A stretch of 64,000 nt of DNA. It comes from Streptococcus troglodytae (GTDB lineage: Bacteria > Bacillota > Bacilli > Lactobacillales > Streptococcaceae). The stretch's first letter is position 1, and every line of letters begins with the position of its first letter. Shown here in pieces: positions 35,098-43,824 of the stretch. The notes under the pieces are model-generated. The model saw only the letters and a program-made list of their open reading frames with translations. It searched no databases and had not been told where the DNA came from. Both the position numbers and the translations under genes were made by a program. The stretch is taken from contig NZ_AP014612.1 in NCBI RefSeq assembly GCF_002355215.1, positions 186,001 through 250,000 on the forward strand, written 5' to 3'.

Positions 35098-35406
35098 ATG
35101 GAAAGTAAAAACTTCAAACTTGCTTCAAGTGCTTGTCTTATAGGAATAGGCGGAGCAGTTTTGTTTGGAGCGGTTGTAAAAAAACAATTGGAAGAAAGAA
35201 AGCGTGAACGTATTAAGGCAGAGCTTCGCCAGTTTTTTAATCAGTTGGGTGAGATTGCTGTCCTCTACGTCAATGAATTTGAATCTGACAAGGATACGAT
35301 ACGAGGTGGTCTTGTCATGAATGATGATACTATCTATCTCTTTACTTATGAGAATGGTCAGATAAGCTATGAGGAGGATAAACGTGATTGTTCCAAAAAC
35401 GTATGA
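35098..35406 (+). CDS. DUF4651 small membrane-anchored protein
   Basis: A 102-residue protein with one N-terminal hydrophobic segment (ACLIGIGGAVLFGAVV), then a charged helix (KKQLEERKRERIKAELRQFF) and a small domain ending TYENGQISYEED. The type is conserved in streptococci next to the thioredoxin-like gene. Its 3' end overlaps the next gene by 23 bp and supplies that gene's ribosome binding site. Function unknown. Confidence 0.75.
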   Translation: MESKNFKLASSACLIGIGGAVLFGAVVKKQLEERKRERIKAELRQFFNQLGEIAVLYVNEFESDKDTIRGGLVMNDDTIYLFTYENGQISYEEDKRDCSKNV

Positions 35407-35713
35407 AGAATTGGCTGCTTATCTTGAAAAGCCTGACAAGCTTGTCCTTTTCTTTACAGCAGATTGGTGTCCTGATTGTCAATTTATCTACCCAGCCATG
35501 CCTAAAATTGAGCTGGCAAATCCAGACTTTCTTTTTCTTCGTGTAGACCGTGATAATTTCATGGAAATCGCGCAGCGCTGGCATATTTTTGGTATTCCAA
35601 GTTTTGTTGTTGTAGAAAATGGTAAAGAAATTGGCCGTTTAGTCAATAAATCACGTAAAACACAAGCAGAGATTAACAGCTTTTTGGCTGAATTAACCGA
35701 GGAGAAATTATGA
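35384..35713 (+). CDS. Thioredoxin-family protein
   Basis: A 109-residue thioredoxin fold with the active-site motif ADWCPDC (CPDC rather than the CGPC of classical thioredoxins) at about residues 24-30, and the cis-Pro loop GIPSF. GTG 35384 follows GAGGAGG; the ATG at 35369 overlaps that site and is not used. It probably reduces disulfides in the cytoplasm. Operon with the DUF4651 gene before and ytpR after (4-bp overlap). Confidence 0.9.
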   Translation: MIVPKTYEELAAYLEKPDKLVLFFTADWCPDCQFIYPAMPKIELANPDFLFLRVDRDNFMEIAQRWHIFGIPSFVVVENGKEIGRLVNKSRKTQAEINSFLAELTEEKL

Positions 35714-36336
35714 TTTTTACATATAATAAAGAACACGTTGGAGATGTCCTTATGGTTATTGTTAAAGATAGTAAGGGCGCAAAGTTAGACTGTGAACGCA
35801 AGGGCAAGGTGACTCGTATTTTTCTTGAAAAAAATAAGGAGACAGTGGCCTGGAATATTTTTGCGGTATCAAATTTGCTTGAGCTTAATGGCAATGGACA
35901 GGTATTTTTGACAGATGAAGAGCTGGCGGTTTTAAATGCTGAACTTGCCAAAGAAGGTTTTGAAGAAAAACTAGAAAATGATGCCGCAGCTAAGTTTGTT
36001 GTTGGTGAAATTGTAAAAATAGTTGCTCATCCAGATAGTGATCATCTTAATATTTGTCAAGTTAAAATTGCTGAGGACAAGACTGTCCAAATTGTTGCCG
36101 GTGCACCAAATGCCAGACTAGGATTGAAAACCATTGTCGCTCTGCCAGGTGCGATGATGCCAAACGGTAGCCTTATTTTTTCAGGCAATCTGCGTGGCGA
36201 AAAGAGCTGTGGTATGATGTGTTCTCCTCGCGAGTTGGCTTTGCCTAAAGCTCCTAAAAAACGTGGGATTATTGAATTAAGTACAGACACTGTTATAGGC
36301 CAAGCTTTTGACGCTGAGAAACATTGGAAGGGGTGA
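35710..36336 (+). CDS. ytpR: YtpR-like tRNA-binding domain protein
   Basis: A 208-residue protein: an N-terminal DUF4479 domain (1-90) followed by a tRNA-binding OB-fold (about 95-200) like the N-terminus of PheT (FVVGEIVKIVAHPDSDHLNICQVKI). Standalone proteins of this class are widespread in Firmicutes; a role in tRNA binding or quality control is inferred. ATG overlaps the thioredoxin stop by 4 bp, after GAGGAG. A hairpin terminator follows. Confidence 0.87.
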   Translation: MIFTYNKEHVGDVLMVIVKDSKGAKLDCERKGKVTRIFLEKNKETVAWNIFAVSNLLELNGNGQVFLTDEELAVLNAELAKEGFEEKLENDAAAKFVVGEIVKIVAHPDSDHLNICQVKIAEDKTVQIVAGAPNARLGLKTIVALPGAMMPNGSLIFSGNLRGEKSCGMMCSPRELALPKAPKKRGIIELSTDTVIGQAFDAEKHWKG

Positions 36337-36337
36337 G

Positions 36338-36371
36338 AAAAAACTTCGTCATGAAATGACGAGGTTTTTCT
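36338..36371 (+). terminator. Terminator after ytpR
   Basis: AAAAACTTCGTCAT pairs with ATGACGAGGTTTTT across a short loop, followed by C/T, starting at the ytpR stop. Confidence 0.85.
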
Positions 36372-36398
36372 TGCAGAAATTCTTTTTTGTTATATAAT
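36371..36398 (+). promoter_or_regulatory. Promoter of the marR-rhodanese pair
   Basis: TTGCAG (36371-36376), 16-bp spacer, TATAAT (36393-36398), about 34 bp before the TTG start. Confidence 0.6.
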
Positions 36399-36431
36399 CA
36401 ATTCAACTGATAATCAGAAAAGGTGACTATA

Positions 36432-36854
36432 TTGGAGTTAGAAGATTCTTGGGGATTTCAGATTAGTAAGATTGCTCAAGAGATGGACAGTCAATTTTCG
36501 AAGAAGTTAGCAAAATATGATATCGGTTCCAGAGAATACGGTATTTTGTTGACAATCCATCAATATGCACTATTAACACAGCTTAAGATTGGTGAACTGA
36601 ACAAGGTTGATCGTACGACAATTGGGCAGCTTGTTGATTTATTAGAAAGAAAAGACTTTGTGGTAAGACAAAAGAATCCAAAAGATAGACGGCAAAATTT
36701 ATTGGCTTTAACTAAAACAGGGGGCTCTTTGGTCGAAGAAATGTGGCAGGAAATGAAAGAGATAGAAAAAGACGTTCTTAAGCATTTGTCTGCTAAGCAA
36801 AAAGAAACGCTTTTAACGATGGTAAAAGCGATTAAGGAAGGAGAGTTGAACTGA
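36432..36854 (+). CDS. MarR-family transcriptional regulator
   Basis: A 140-residue winged-helix regulator with LKIGELNKVDRTTIGQLVDLLERKDFVVRQKNPKDRRQNLLALTKTG, recognition helix and wing clearly visible (about residues 53-100). TTG 36432 (ELEDSWGFQ) behind AAAAGGTG is preferred to a GTG three codons upstream that overlaps that site. Its stop overlaps the ATG of the rhodanese gene (ATGA), so the two are coupled and the rhodanese may be linked to the signal sensed. Ligand unknown. Confidence 0.88.
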   Translation: MELEDSWGFQISKIAQEMDSQFSKKLAKYDIGSREYGILLTIHQYALLTQLKIGELNKVDRTTIGQLVDLLERKDFVVRQKNPKDRRQNLLALTKTGGSLVEEMWQEMKEIEKDVLKHLSAKQKETLLTMVKAIKEGELN

Positions 36855-37210
36855 TGGATAAACTTGCATTTTTAGAAATGTATCTTGATTTATATAGGAA
36901 TCATTTTACAGTTTTGGAGGCCATGAAAGCAGAAAACCCGGATATTGTGGTGTTAGATATTAGAAATGCTCCATCACAGATTAAGAAAGAGCAAATTAAA
37001 GGAGCAAAGGTTATGCCAGCTAAGGACTTAGCTAATCATTTGACAGAGCTTGATAAAAACAAAACCTATATCGTCTATGATTGGAATGGCGGCAGTGTTT
37101 TAGGTAAGCACGCCTTATTTATTCTTTTGAAGGCAGGCTTTAAAGCATATGAATTAGCAGGAGCTTTTGAAGGATGGAAAGGCATGCATTTGCCAACAGA
37201 AAAATGCTGA
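36854..37210 (+). CDS. Rhodanese-like domain protein lacking the catalytic cysteine
   Basis: A 118-residue single rhodanese domain (IVVLDIRNAP, then GAKVMPAKDL, then the C-terminal GAFEGWKGM). The active-site loop reads VYDWNGGSVLGKHA: the position of the catalytic Cys is Asp, and the only Cys is the last residue. It is therefore probably not a sulfurtransferase but a binding or sensory version. Coupled to a MarR regulator. Intact frame. Confidence 0.85.
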   Translation: MDKLAFLEMYLDLYRNHFTVLEAMKAENPDIVVLDIRNAPSQIKKEQIKGAKVMPAKDLANHLTELDKNKTYIVYDWNGGSVLGKHALFILLKAGFKAYELAGAFEGWKGMHLPTEKC

Positions 37211-37262
37211 CATAAGGTAATTGTAGATTTTTTCAATTTTAGCATCATTTTTCTTTCTTTTT

Positions 37263-37270
37263 TGCGAATA
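37263..37270 (+). promoter_or_regulatory. cin-box (ComX promoter) of ssb
   Basis: TGCGAATA after a T-run matches the ComX recognition core CGAATA, 27 bp before the ssb ATG. Confidence 0.75.
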
Positions 37271-37296
37271 ATAAGATAGGAGGAAAAAGATGTATT

Positions 37297-37692
37297 ATGT
37301 ATAATAAAGTTATTTTGATTGGTCGTTTAGTTGCGACACCTGAAATGGTAAAAACACCAAAGGATAAGTCTGTTACGCGCGTGACACTGGCTGTCAATCG
37401 GCGATTTAAAAGTCAAGATGGGGAAAGGCAGGCTGATTTTGTCAATGTTGTTCTTTGGGGCAGATTGGCAGAAACAATAGCTTCCTATGGTAGTAAGGGA
37501 AGTCTCATCTCTCTCGATGGAGAATTGCGCACCCGTAAATATGAAAAAGATGGTGTCACTCATTTTGTGACTGAAGTTTTGGGACACTCTTTTCAATTAC
37601 TGGAAAGCCGTGCTCAACGTGCTATGCGTGAAAGTAATGCTGAAAATGATTTGACCGATTTGGTTCTAGAAGAGGAGGAGCTCCCTTTTTAA
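37297..37692 (+). CDS. ssbB: Competence-induced single-stranded DNA-binding protein
   Basis: A 131-residue SSB with a complete OB-fold (MYNKVILIGRLVATPEM; VNVVLWGRLAET; LDGELRTRKYE) and a short acidic tail ending LEEEELPF, close to the DDDLPF-type interaction peptide. The short linker and the cin-box upstream mark it as the competence paralogue that protects incoming single-stranded DNA. An additional ATG four codons upstream is possible; 37297 is used. Confidence 0.9.
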   Translation: MYNKVILIGRLVATPEMVKTPKDKSVTRVTLAVNRRFKSQDGERQADFVNVVLWGRLAETIASYGSKGSLISLDGELRTRKYEKDGVTHFVTEVLGHSFQLLESRAQRAMRESNAENDLTDLVLEEEELPF

Positions 37693-38115
37693 AATTTCAA
37701 GTCAAAAGTAAGGTTTAGACTATGAATTTTCTAAGACTTACCATTGAGATAAGATAAAAACCTAATCTCTGCAAGTTATTCTATTGTTTTATTTTATTAC
37801 TAATGATCAGAAGATATTATATTTTAGATTTTAAGAGTTCTAAAACCGATAGAGATCAATAATTGAGCAGAAAAATGAGCTCGTGTAGTTTACTAGCTAA
37901 AGTAAGAGAGTGGTTATAGTCCAAAAACTTTATTTTTGGACTGTAATCATTCTTTTTAGTTCAAATAAATGATGTTATTTTCTAATTATTAAATAAATTG
38001 GTTAAGGCGAGAAGAGTTTTATTAACTTATAAGAGGAGTGTTTGCCAGGAAGTAGTGAAAGTGTTAAACTAATGAAAAAGATTTGTTTGAAAGATAAAAG
38101 AATACGGAGGAAGTA
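37693..38115. other. 420-bp non-coding interval ssb to levQ
   Basis: No gene is seen. The left half is AT-rich. A strong terminator lies at 37909-37957. The region 37960-38110 should hold the levQRST promoter, but no convincing -35/-10 pair stands out. Confidence 0.5.
37909..37957 (+). terminator. 19-bp terminator upstream of levQ
   Basis: Arms 37909-37927 and 37933-37951 pair along 19 bp with a few G-U pairs around a 5-nt loop, followed by CTTTTT. Confidence 0.85.
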
Positions 38116-39078
38116 ATGAAAATACAGAGTTTAGTGAAGTCTCTAGCCTGCCTTTTTGTTGTGCTAATTATTTCAAGTCTGTTTTTTTATTATAAAGAGG
38201 AACCTGTTTTTCCAAGGCAAACTAAGATTGGTGCTACTTATATGACGATGAATAATGATTTTTATAAGTATCTCAATGCTGAAGTGGAAAAAAATGTTAA
38301 TGAGCAACACGATTTACTTTATACGCGAGATCCGGCCCTTAGTATTAAAAAACAGGTTGAACAAATTCGTTTTTTTATTAAGGAGAAAGTTGATGTTATC
38401 ATTATTAATCCGGTTGATGGTAATAGCAAACGCTTGATTAATAGTCTTAAAAGAGCTAGAAAGCAAGGTATTAAAGTCATTGCAGTAGACAGTCAGTTTA
38501 AAGATAATTCTGCTATTAACACAACCATTGTTTCAGATAATTATAAGGCGGGTGTATTGTGTGCTCGAGAAATGATGCAAAAACAAAAAGCTGCTAAAAT
38601 TCTTCTTTTAGAGCATCGCAATGCTTTATCTGCCACAAGCAGGATTCAAGGCTTTCTTGATGCCATTCAAACACATAAGGACTATCAGGTTGTTGCACGA
38701 ATTGATAGTTTAGGACAGACAGAAATTGCCATGCCCAAAGTAAAAAAACTTATTGAAAAGGGTTTAACTTTTGATACTGTCATGGCGCTCAATGATAGAG
38801 CAGCCATAGGTGCTTTAGCAGCAGTAAAAGGTGAAAAATTACCAACTAATCCTTATATTTATGGTATTGATGGGTCACCAGATATGAAAAATCTGCTTTC
38901 AACTACTTCAGAAGTGCAAGCAACGGTAGCTCAATCACCTTATACTATGGGACAGGAAGTTACAAAGGCAAGTCTTAAATTATCTAAAAATCAGACTTAC
39001 CCTAAGAGAATTATTGTGCCCGTTGAATTAATCACAAAGAAAACGATCGGGAAGTATGATTTAACAGGATGGCAATGA
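38116..39078 (+). CDS. levQ: LevQ sugar-binding lipid-free periplasmic-type sensor protein
   Basis: A 320-residue class I periplasmic-binding protein (RbsB type) with an N-terminal membrane anchor (LACLFVVLIISSLFFYY) and no lipobox Cys. Binding-protein landmarks are VDVIIINPVDGNSKRLI, then VSDNYKAGVLCA and the hinge MALNDRAAIGAL. In S. mutans LevQ and LevT are extracellular parts of the four-component LevQRST system that senses fructose/mannose. The 3' end overlaps levR by 4 bp. Intact. Confidence 0.9.
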   Translation: MKIQSLVKSLACLFVVLIISSLFFYYKEEPVFPRQTKIGATYMTMNNDFYKYLNAEVEKNVNEQHDLLYTRDPALSIKKQVEQIRFFIKEKVDVIIINPVDGNSKRLINSLKRARKQGIKVIAVDSQFKDNSAINTTIVSDNYKAGVLCAREMMQKQKAAKILLLEHRNALSATSRIQGFLDAIQTHKDYQVVARIDSLGQTEIAMPKVKKLIEKGLTFDTVMALNDRAAIGALAAVKGEKLPTNPYIYGIDGSPDMKNLLSTTSEVQATVAQSPYTMGQEVTKASLKLSKNQTYPKRIIVPVELITKKTIGKYDLTGWQ

Positions 39079-40402
39079 TGAATAGTTATAAGTATTTAAA
39101 ATACAGTCAATATGCTAAACAGGCTTTAATTTTTATTAATTTTTTGGCAGTTACTTATTATGTTTTTGTTTATCTTTTTGCTAGCAAATATATTGTGGCT
39201 AAAAATTTAAGTCATGTACTTTTGGATAAACTGGATGTTGTCCCTATAGCTCCTGAAAATATCTTTTTTACAACACTCTTCTTTTTTGCTATTTTTCTCA
39301 TTGTCATGTTTTATAGAGAAAGTATTCTTAATAAAAAGGAAGAGATTAATGATTGGCTGATTGTTGCAGAAATTGTCTTAATGATTCTCACCTTTATTTC
39401 CTTGCAGTTTTCTTACAATGGCCTATTCCTCCTCGTTTTTGCAGATATTTTTTATAGTTATGCTAATTTTTATAATGTTAAGGAGCAAAAGTATTGGCTT
39501 CTTTTCATCATTCTAGGTTTTGGTATGCTTTTGATCTCAAATTTCGATCTTTTATCTCTAGTGATGAGACTACCTTCTTTAGATGTTTACATTAGCTTTT
39601 TTCCTAGTGGCAGTCGTCTGATTGTTATGTTTATTAAAAACTTTCTTTACTCGCTTAATATCATTGTTTTTCTAATTTCCTTAGTAGCTTATATCATGTA
39701 TTCAGTAGCTGAAAATCATAAGATAGAAGAAGAACTGAGAATGGCTGCACGTGCTAATATTGAACTGAATGATTATGTTTCTTTGGCTGAAAAAATCGCT
39801 GAGGATAAAGAACGTAAGCGAATTGCCAGAGAAATTCATGATACCTTGGGGCATGCTTTAACGGGTATTTCAGCAGGAATTGACGCAGTTACTGTTTTGG
39901 TTGATTTTGATCCTAATCATGCTAAAAGCCAACTAAAAAATGTGTCAGATGTTGTTAGAGAAGGTATTCAAGATGTTAGAAGGTCTTTAGAAAAATGAGA
40001 CCAGGAGCCCTTGAAAAGGGAAGCCTTAAAGAGGCTTTATTAAAAATGATTGCAGATTATGAAAAATTATCCAAGCTACAGGTTAGTCTGCATTATGATT
40101 GGGATAACGTTGATTTAGACATTACTAAGGAAGATATTATTTTTCGTGTTATTCAAGAGACCATTACCAATTCCCTTCGACATGGACATGCCCGTCATGT
40201 CAGTATTGATATGCTCAATGAGGATTTCTATATTATTAAGATTAAGGACGATGGTATTGGCTGTGAGGATTTTAAATTGGGGTATGGTTTAACACAAATG
40301 CAAGAACGGTTAGCTATTATTGGAGGCTATGCGGACTTCGAAAGTGATGATGGTTTTCAAACAATGGTAAGAATACCTAAGAAAAAAGGAGAAGAAAAGT
40401 GA
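39075..40402 (+). pseudogene. levR: LevR sensor histidine kinase, frameshifted
   Basis: An HPK7-type (HisKA_3) kinase: about six membrane segments in residues 15-220, then ERKRIAREIHDTLGHAL with the phosphoacceptor His near residue 255. The ATPase domain has ETITNSLRHGHARHV and DDGIGCEDF. The frame breaks at the A5 run 39991-39995; one added A joins RRSLEK to MRPGALEKGSLKE, giving about 442 residues. As written, the kinase would lose its ATPase domain. Start choice among ATG 39069, 39075 and 39078 is uncertain. Confidence 0.87.
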
Positions 40403-41079
40403 TTAAAGTCTTGATTGCTGATGACCAAGAACTCATCAGAGAATCTTTAAAAATTGTTTTGTCATCCTATAAAGACATTGAAGTGGTTGATGCAGTCGAT
40501 GATGGTTTTGCGGTTTTAGAGAGTCTGAAAAAAGTTCAGCCGGACCTTATTTTGATGGATATCCGCATGCCTAAAATGGATGGTGTTTTATGTACCAAGG
40601 CCGTTAAGGAAAACTACCCTAATGTTAAAGTTATTATTTTAACAACCTTTGATGATGATGATTTTATTTTTAAAGCGCTTCAATATGGTGCTTCTGGTTA
40701 CATTTTAAAGGGGATCTCTATGGAAGACTTATATCAGGCTATTGTTACAGTCAATAAAGGAAATGCCATGATTAATCCAGATGTTGCAACTAAGGTTGTT
40801 AAGCTGTTTTCACAAATGGCGCAATCTAATTCTGCTATTCAAGTACAGGAAAATAGTGTCGAAAATATTTCAAAGGCTGAATGGAAAATTATTCAGCAAA
40901 TTGGTTTTGGCTTATCAAATAAAGAAATTGCAGCGAAGCTCTTTTTGTCAGAAGGTACTATCCGTAATTACCTATCGACCATTTTATCTAAATTGAATTT
41001 GCGTGATCGAACGCAATTAGCGATTTGGGCAGTCCAAACGGGTGTTACTACTAGACATTTTGGAGATGAAAATGATTAA
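40399..41079 (+). CDS. levS: LevS response regulator (NarL/FixJ family)
   Basis: A 226-residue regulator: receiver domain with acidic pocket DD (8-9), phosphoacceptor Asp54 (LILMDIRMP) and Lys near 104 (ILKGIS). The C-terminal LuxR-type helix-turn-helix is KAEWKIIQQIGFGLSNKEIAAKLFLSEGTIRNYLSTILSKL. GTG 40399 overlaps the levR stop. It activates levDEFGX and fruA in S. mutans; palindromes upstream of levD are its probable sites. Intact. Confidence 0.92.
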   Translation: MIKVLIADDQELIRESLKIVLSSYKDIEVVDAVDDGFAVLESLKKVQPDLILMDIRMPKMDGVLCTKAVKENYPNVKVIILTTFDDDDFIFKALQYGASGYILKGISMEDLYQAIVTVNKGNAMINPDVATKVVKLFSQMAQSNSAIQVQENSVENISKAEWKIIQQIGFGLSNKEIAAKLFLSEGTIRNYLSTILSKLNLRDRTQLAIWAVQTGVTTRHFGDEND

Positions 41080-42377
41080 AAAAAGCTTTACCAGTATAAA
41101 TTTCACTTATTGGTTTTGTTGGCACTTTTAGGAGCCCTGCTAATCTTATTTCTTGTACAATCGCGGCAAAAAAAATCTTGAGATTAGGTGTTTATGCTGG
41201 CAGTAGCTGGGATGTACCCAGTGGGAAAGATTATCAATTTTTAGATAGTGTCATTAAACGGTTTGAAAAGACTCATCCAAATGTTGATGTTCAATATGAG
41301 AGTGGTATTTTAAAAGAAGATTATTCTTCTTGGCTGTCTAAAAAAATTGTTGAGGGAAAGCAGCCAGATGTTTTTATGGTTCCTGAAAATGATTTTAATC
41401 TCTTAGCTTCAACAAAAACTTTAGCTAATTTAGATAATTATATTAAAAAGGATTTGAACCCTTCACTCTTTTATCATTCAGCCTATAATTCAGGTCAATT
41501 TGAAAGGAAGCAATTTGCCCTTCCCTTTGAAAGCAATCCTGTTATGATGTGCATCAATAATGATCTCTTAAAAAAAGAGGGGATAGAGTTGCCAAACTCT
41601 TCATGGACCTTAAACGATTTTTATAGTATTTGTAAAAAAGTTACTAAGGATACAGATGGTGATGGTGTTATTGATCAATATGGCAGTCTGGGTTATGGTT
41701 GGGAAGAGGCTTTAGCTGCCTATAATGTTAAATTATTTAATGAAGCTGGTACAGAGGCTTACTTTAACACCAAAAAAGTTCGTTCGGCTTTAGCATTAGT
41801 CACAAAATTAAAGAGTTTAAATGGTAATTATAATGTTACTCTTAAAGATTTTGATGAGGGTAAGGTTGCTTTTTACCCTATGACTCTAGCCCAATATCGT
41901 ACCTATAAACCCTATCCTTATCATGTTGCAAAATACTCTTCCTTTTCGTGGTCTTGTGTTGAAATGCCTTCACAAAAACCGAATACAGCGAAGATACAAA
42001 TTAATACATCTTTATATGCTATGTCGTCTAAAACCTCACAGTCTAAATTAGCTTGGGAGTTTCTTAAACTTTTATGTGCCAATAAAAAAACACAACAGCA
42101 ATTATTTGAAGAATCACAAGGAGCATCTGTTTTAAAATCAGTAATGAACAGTCAAGAAAGTAAGAACCTTTTGCAAAATGATAGCTTTGGTTCAAAAGCT
42201 TTGACTGTTAATACCTTGGATAATATGATGCGAAAAGCGAAAACGACTCCTAAATTTAAATCTTATAATACTATTTATGAAAAAGCAGGCTATCTTATTA
42301 CCAAATCGCTAGAAGGAAATACTGTAGAAAATGATTTATCTGATATTCAAAAAGAAATTGAAGAAGAATTAAAGTAG
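41072..42377 (+). pseudogene. levT: LevT sugar-binding protein, two frameshifts near the N-terminus
   Basis: An extracytoplasmic solute-binding protein (MalE-like family 1), partner sensor of LevQ in LevQRST. The mature part is open from about 41178 to 42377 (RLGVYAGSSWDVPSGKDYQF onward; it includes TDGDGVIDQYG, typical of the family). The N-terminus needs one A in each of the runs 41078-41084 and 41168-41175 to read MIKKKLYQYKFHLLVLLALL and so on, an uncleaved anchor. Corrected length is 435 residues. ATG 41072 overlaps levS. Confidence 0.87.
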
Positions 42378-42459
42378 GTGAAACAAACAAAAAAAACTGG
42401 GAATTGAGAGAAAAAATCTAAAAGATACAAAGGGTGTTCTACTTGCTGTCAATAACATC

Positions 42460-42490
42460 AAAAAGTCTGGGAATTTTTTCCAGACTTTTT
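42460..42490 (+). terminator. Terminator after levT
   Basis: AAAAAGTCTGG (42460-42470) and CCAGACTTTTT (42480-42490) form a perfect 11-bp stem around GAATTTTTT. A related TCTGGG hairpin follows atmB. Confidence 0.88.
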
Positions 42491-42555
42491 GAGCAGTTTC
42501 TTTATATTTTGGGTATTTACAGTATTTTCTTTGATCAGTTTAAAAAATTAAATCA

Positions 42556-42643
42556 ATGACAATTGTCATCTGTTGAATGACATTTGTCAGGGGTGTGAAA
42601 ATGACAAATGACACTGCAAAAGCGTTTTCAAAAAATGTAAAAT
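42556..42643 (+). promoter_or_regulatory. levD promoter region with LevS-type palindromes and cre-like site
   Basis: ATGACAATTGTCAT (42556-42569) is a perfect palindrome. ATGACATTTGTCAG (42577-42590) is a near copy exactly 21 bp downstream, and ATGACAAATGACAC (42601-42614) is a third, more degenerate copy. The third copy touches a poor -35 (TGCAAA, 42615-42620), 17 bp before a -10-like TAAAAT (42638-42643), as expected for an activator-dependent promoter. AAAAGCGTTTTCA (about 42618-42630) resembles a partial cre site for CcpA. Confidence 0.7.
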
Positions 42644-42676
42644 AAGAATGAAATTAAAAGAAAGTAGGGTGTATTC

Positions 42677-43111
42677 ATGAAATACCTATTGCTTGTAAGC
42701 CATGGCGGTTTTGCGCAGGGCTTGAAGACTTCTTTAGCTATGTTTGCTGAGGATAAAGTAAATCAAGTTATAGCTGTCGGATTGGAAAATGGTAAATCAG
42801 TAGATGATTTTGCGGAAACTTTTAGACAAGCTCTTTCTAATCTAAAGGATGAGGATTCAGTTGTTGTTTTAGCTGATATTGTCGGGGGAAGCCCTTTGAC
42901 AACAGCCTGCAATGTTTTAGCGGATTTGGGTAAGTTAGATGACGCTATTGTCTTAGGGGGGATGAACTTACCAATGGCAGTCAATGCCGTTGTTATGAAA
43001 GATATGCTTGAAGGTCAGGATTTTGTAACCACTGTTTTGGGTGAAGCTAAAAGCGCCTTACAAGAATTTAAGATAACTTCTGATGAAGAAGATGATGACG
43101 ATGACATTTAA
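42677..43111 (+). CDS. levD: Fructose/mannose PTS EIIA component LevD
   Basis: A 144-residue mannose-family EIIA with the phosphorylated His9 in SHGGFA and the conserved LADIVGGSP segment. It takes phosphate from HPr and passes it to LevE. An acidic tail EEDDDDDI closes the protein. First gene of levDEFGX, 18 bp before levE. Besides transport, LevD is reported to influence catabolite repression in S. mutans. Confidence 0.93.
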   Translation: MKYLLLVSHGGFAQGLKTSLAMFAEDKVNQVIAVGLENGKSVDDFAETFRQALSNLKDEDSVVVLADIVGGSPLTTACNVLADLGKLDDAIVLGGMNLPMAVNAVVMKDMLEGQDFVTTVLGEAKSALQEFKITSDEEDDDDDI

Positions 43112-43129
43112 ATAAAGAAGGAGAAGAAA

Positions 43130-43624
43130 ATGACTGTATCATTTGTAAGAATTGATGACCGTATGATTCATGGACAAACTGTAACACGTTGGGCAAAAGA
43201 ATACCCATGCGATGGTTTAATTGCTGTTAATGATGCTGCAGCAAAAAATAAAGTTTTAATTCAGGCATACAAAGGTGCTTCAGATAAGAAGACTTTTGTT
43301 TGGTCTAAAGAAGCCTTTGCTGCTAAATCACAAAAGGTATCGGATTCAGATAGTCGTTACTTTTTAATTACTAAAAATCCGGTTGATATGAAAGAAATTT
43401 TGGTTGACCAAGGTTTTGTTCCGGGTGAAGTTAAGGAAATTATTGTTGGTCCTGCCAACGACCGCCCCGGAGCTGTTAAGCTTGGTAATAATCAATCTAT
43501 AACTCAAGAAGAAGCGGATGCTATTGAAGCAATTGAAAAGGCTGGCTATAAAGTTAAATTTCAACTTCTTCCTGATGTTTCAATTGGTTATTGGTCAGAC
43601 TTTAAATCAAAATTTGGTTATTGA
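43130..43624 (+). CDS. levE: Fructose/mannose PTS EIIB component LevE
   Basis: A 164-residue mannose-family EIIB: RIDDRMIHGQTVTRWA with the phosphorylated His14, and VGPANDRPGAVKL later. It transfers phosphate from LevD to the incoming sugar. Start after GAAGGAG. Unlike the other lev genes, which are closely packed, it is followed by a 200-bp gap. Confidence 0.93.
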   Translation: MTVSFVRIDDRMIHGQTVTRWAKEYPCDGLIAVNDAAAKNKVLIQAYKGASDKKTFVWSKEAFAAKSQKVSDSDSRYFLITKNPVDMKEILVDQGFVPGEVKEIIVGPANDRPGAVKLGNNQSITQEEADAIEAIEKAGYKVKFQLLPDVSIGYWSDFKSKFGY

Positions 43625-43824
43625 CTTAACGTAGAAAGTTTATCTAGATGCTAACGCACTTGATAGACTACAGTAGTCTAATCTGTATTTTAATAAATTG
43701 AACACGGCTACAACACTGTGCAAAAAGACAAAAACTGCTTAGATGCTGGTGCATCTTCGTTAGCTTTCTTATTTTGCGGTGTGTCGCTTTACCGTCTTTG
43801 TATCTTAATAAAAGGAGAATTATT
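43625..43824 (+). other. Structured 200-nt gap between levE and levF
   Basis: No gene, but several hairpins: AGACTAC-A-GTAGTCT near 43669-43683 and GATGC-TGGT-GCATC near 43743-43756. The 8-mer TAGATGCT occurs twice, about 92 nt apart. A processing or translational signal inside the operon is possible. Confidence 0.4.

Noticed and set aside
39069..40402. levR as two separate genes (membrane sensor and standalone ATPase)
   Set aside because: The two frames join exactly by one A in the run 39991-39995, and the kinase would otherwise lack its catalytic half.
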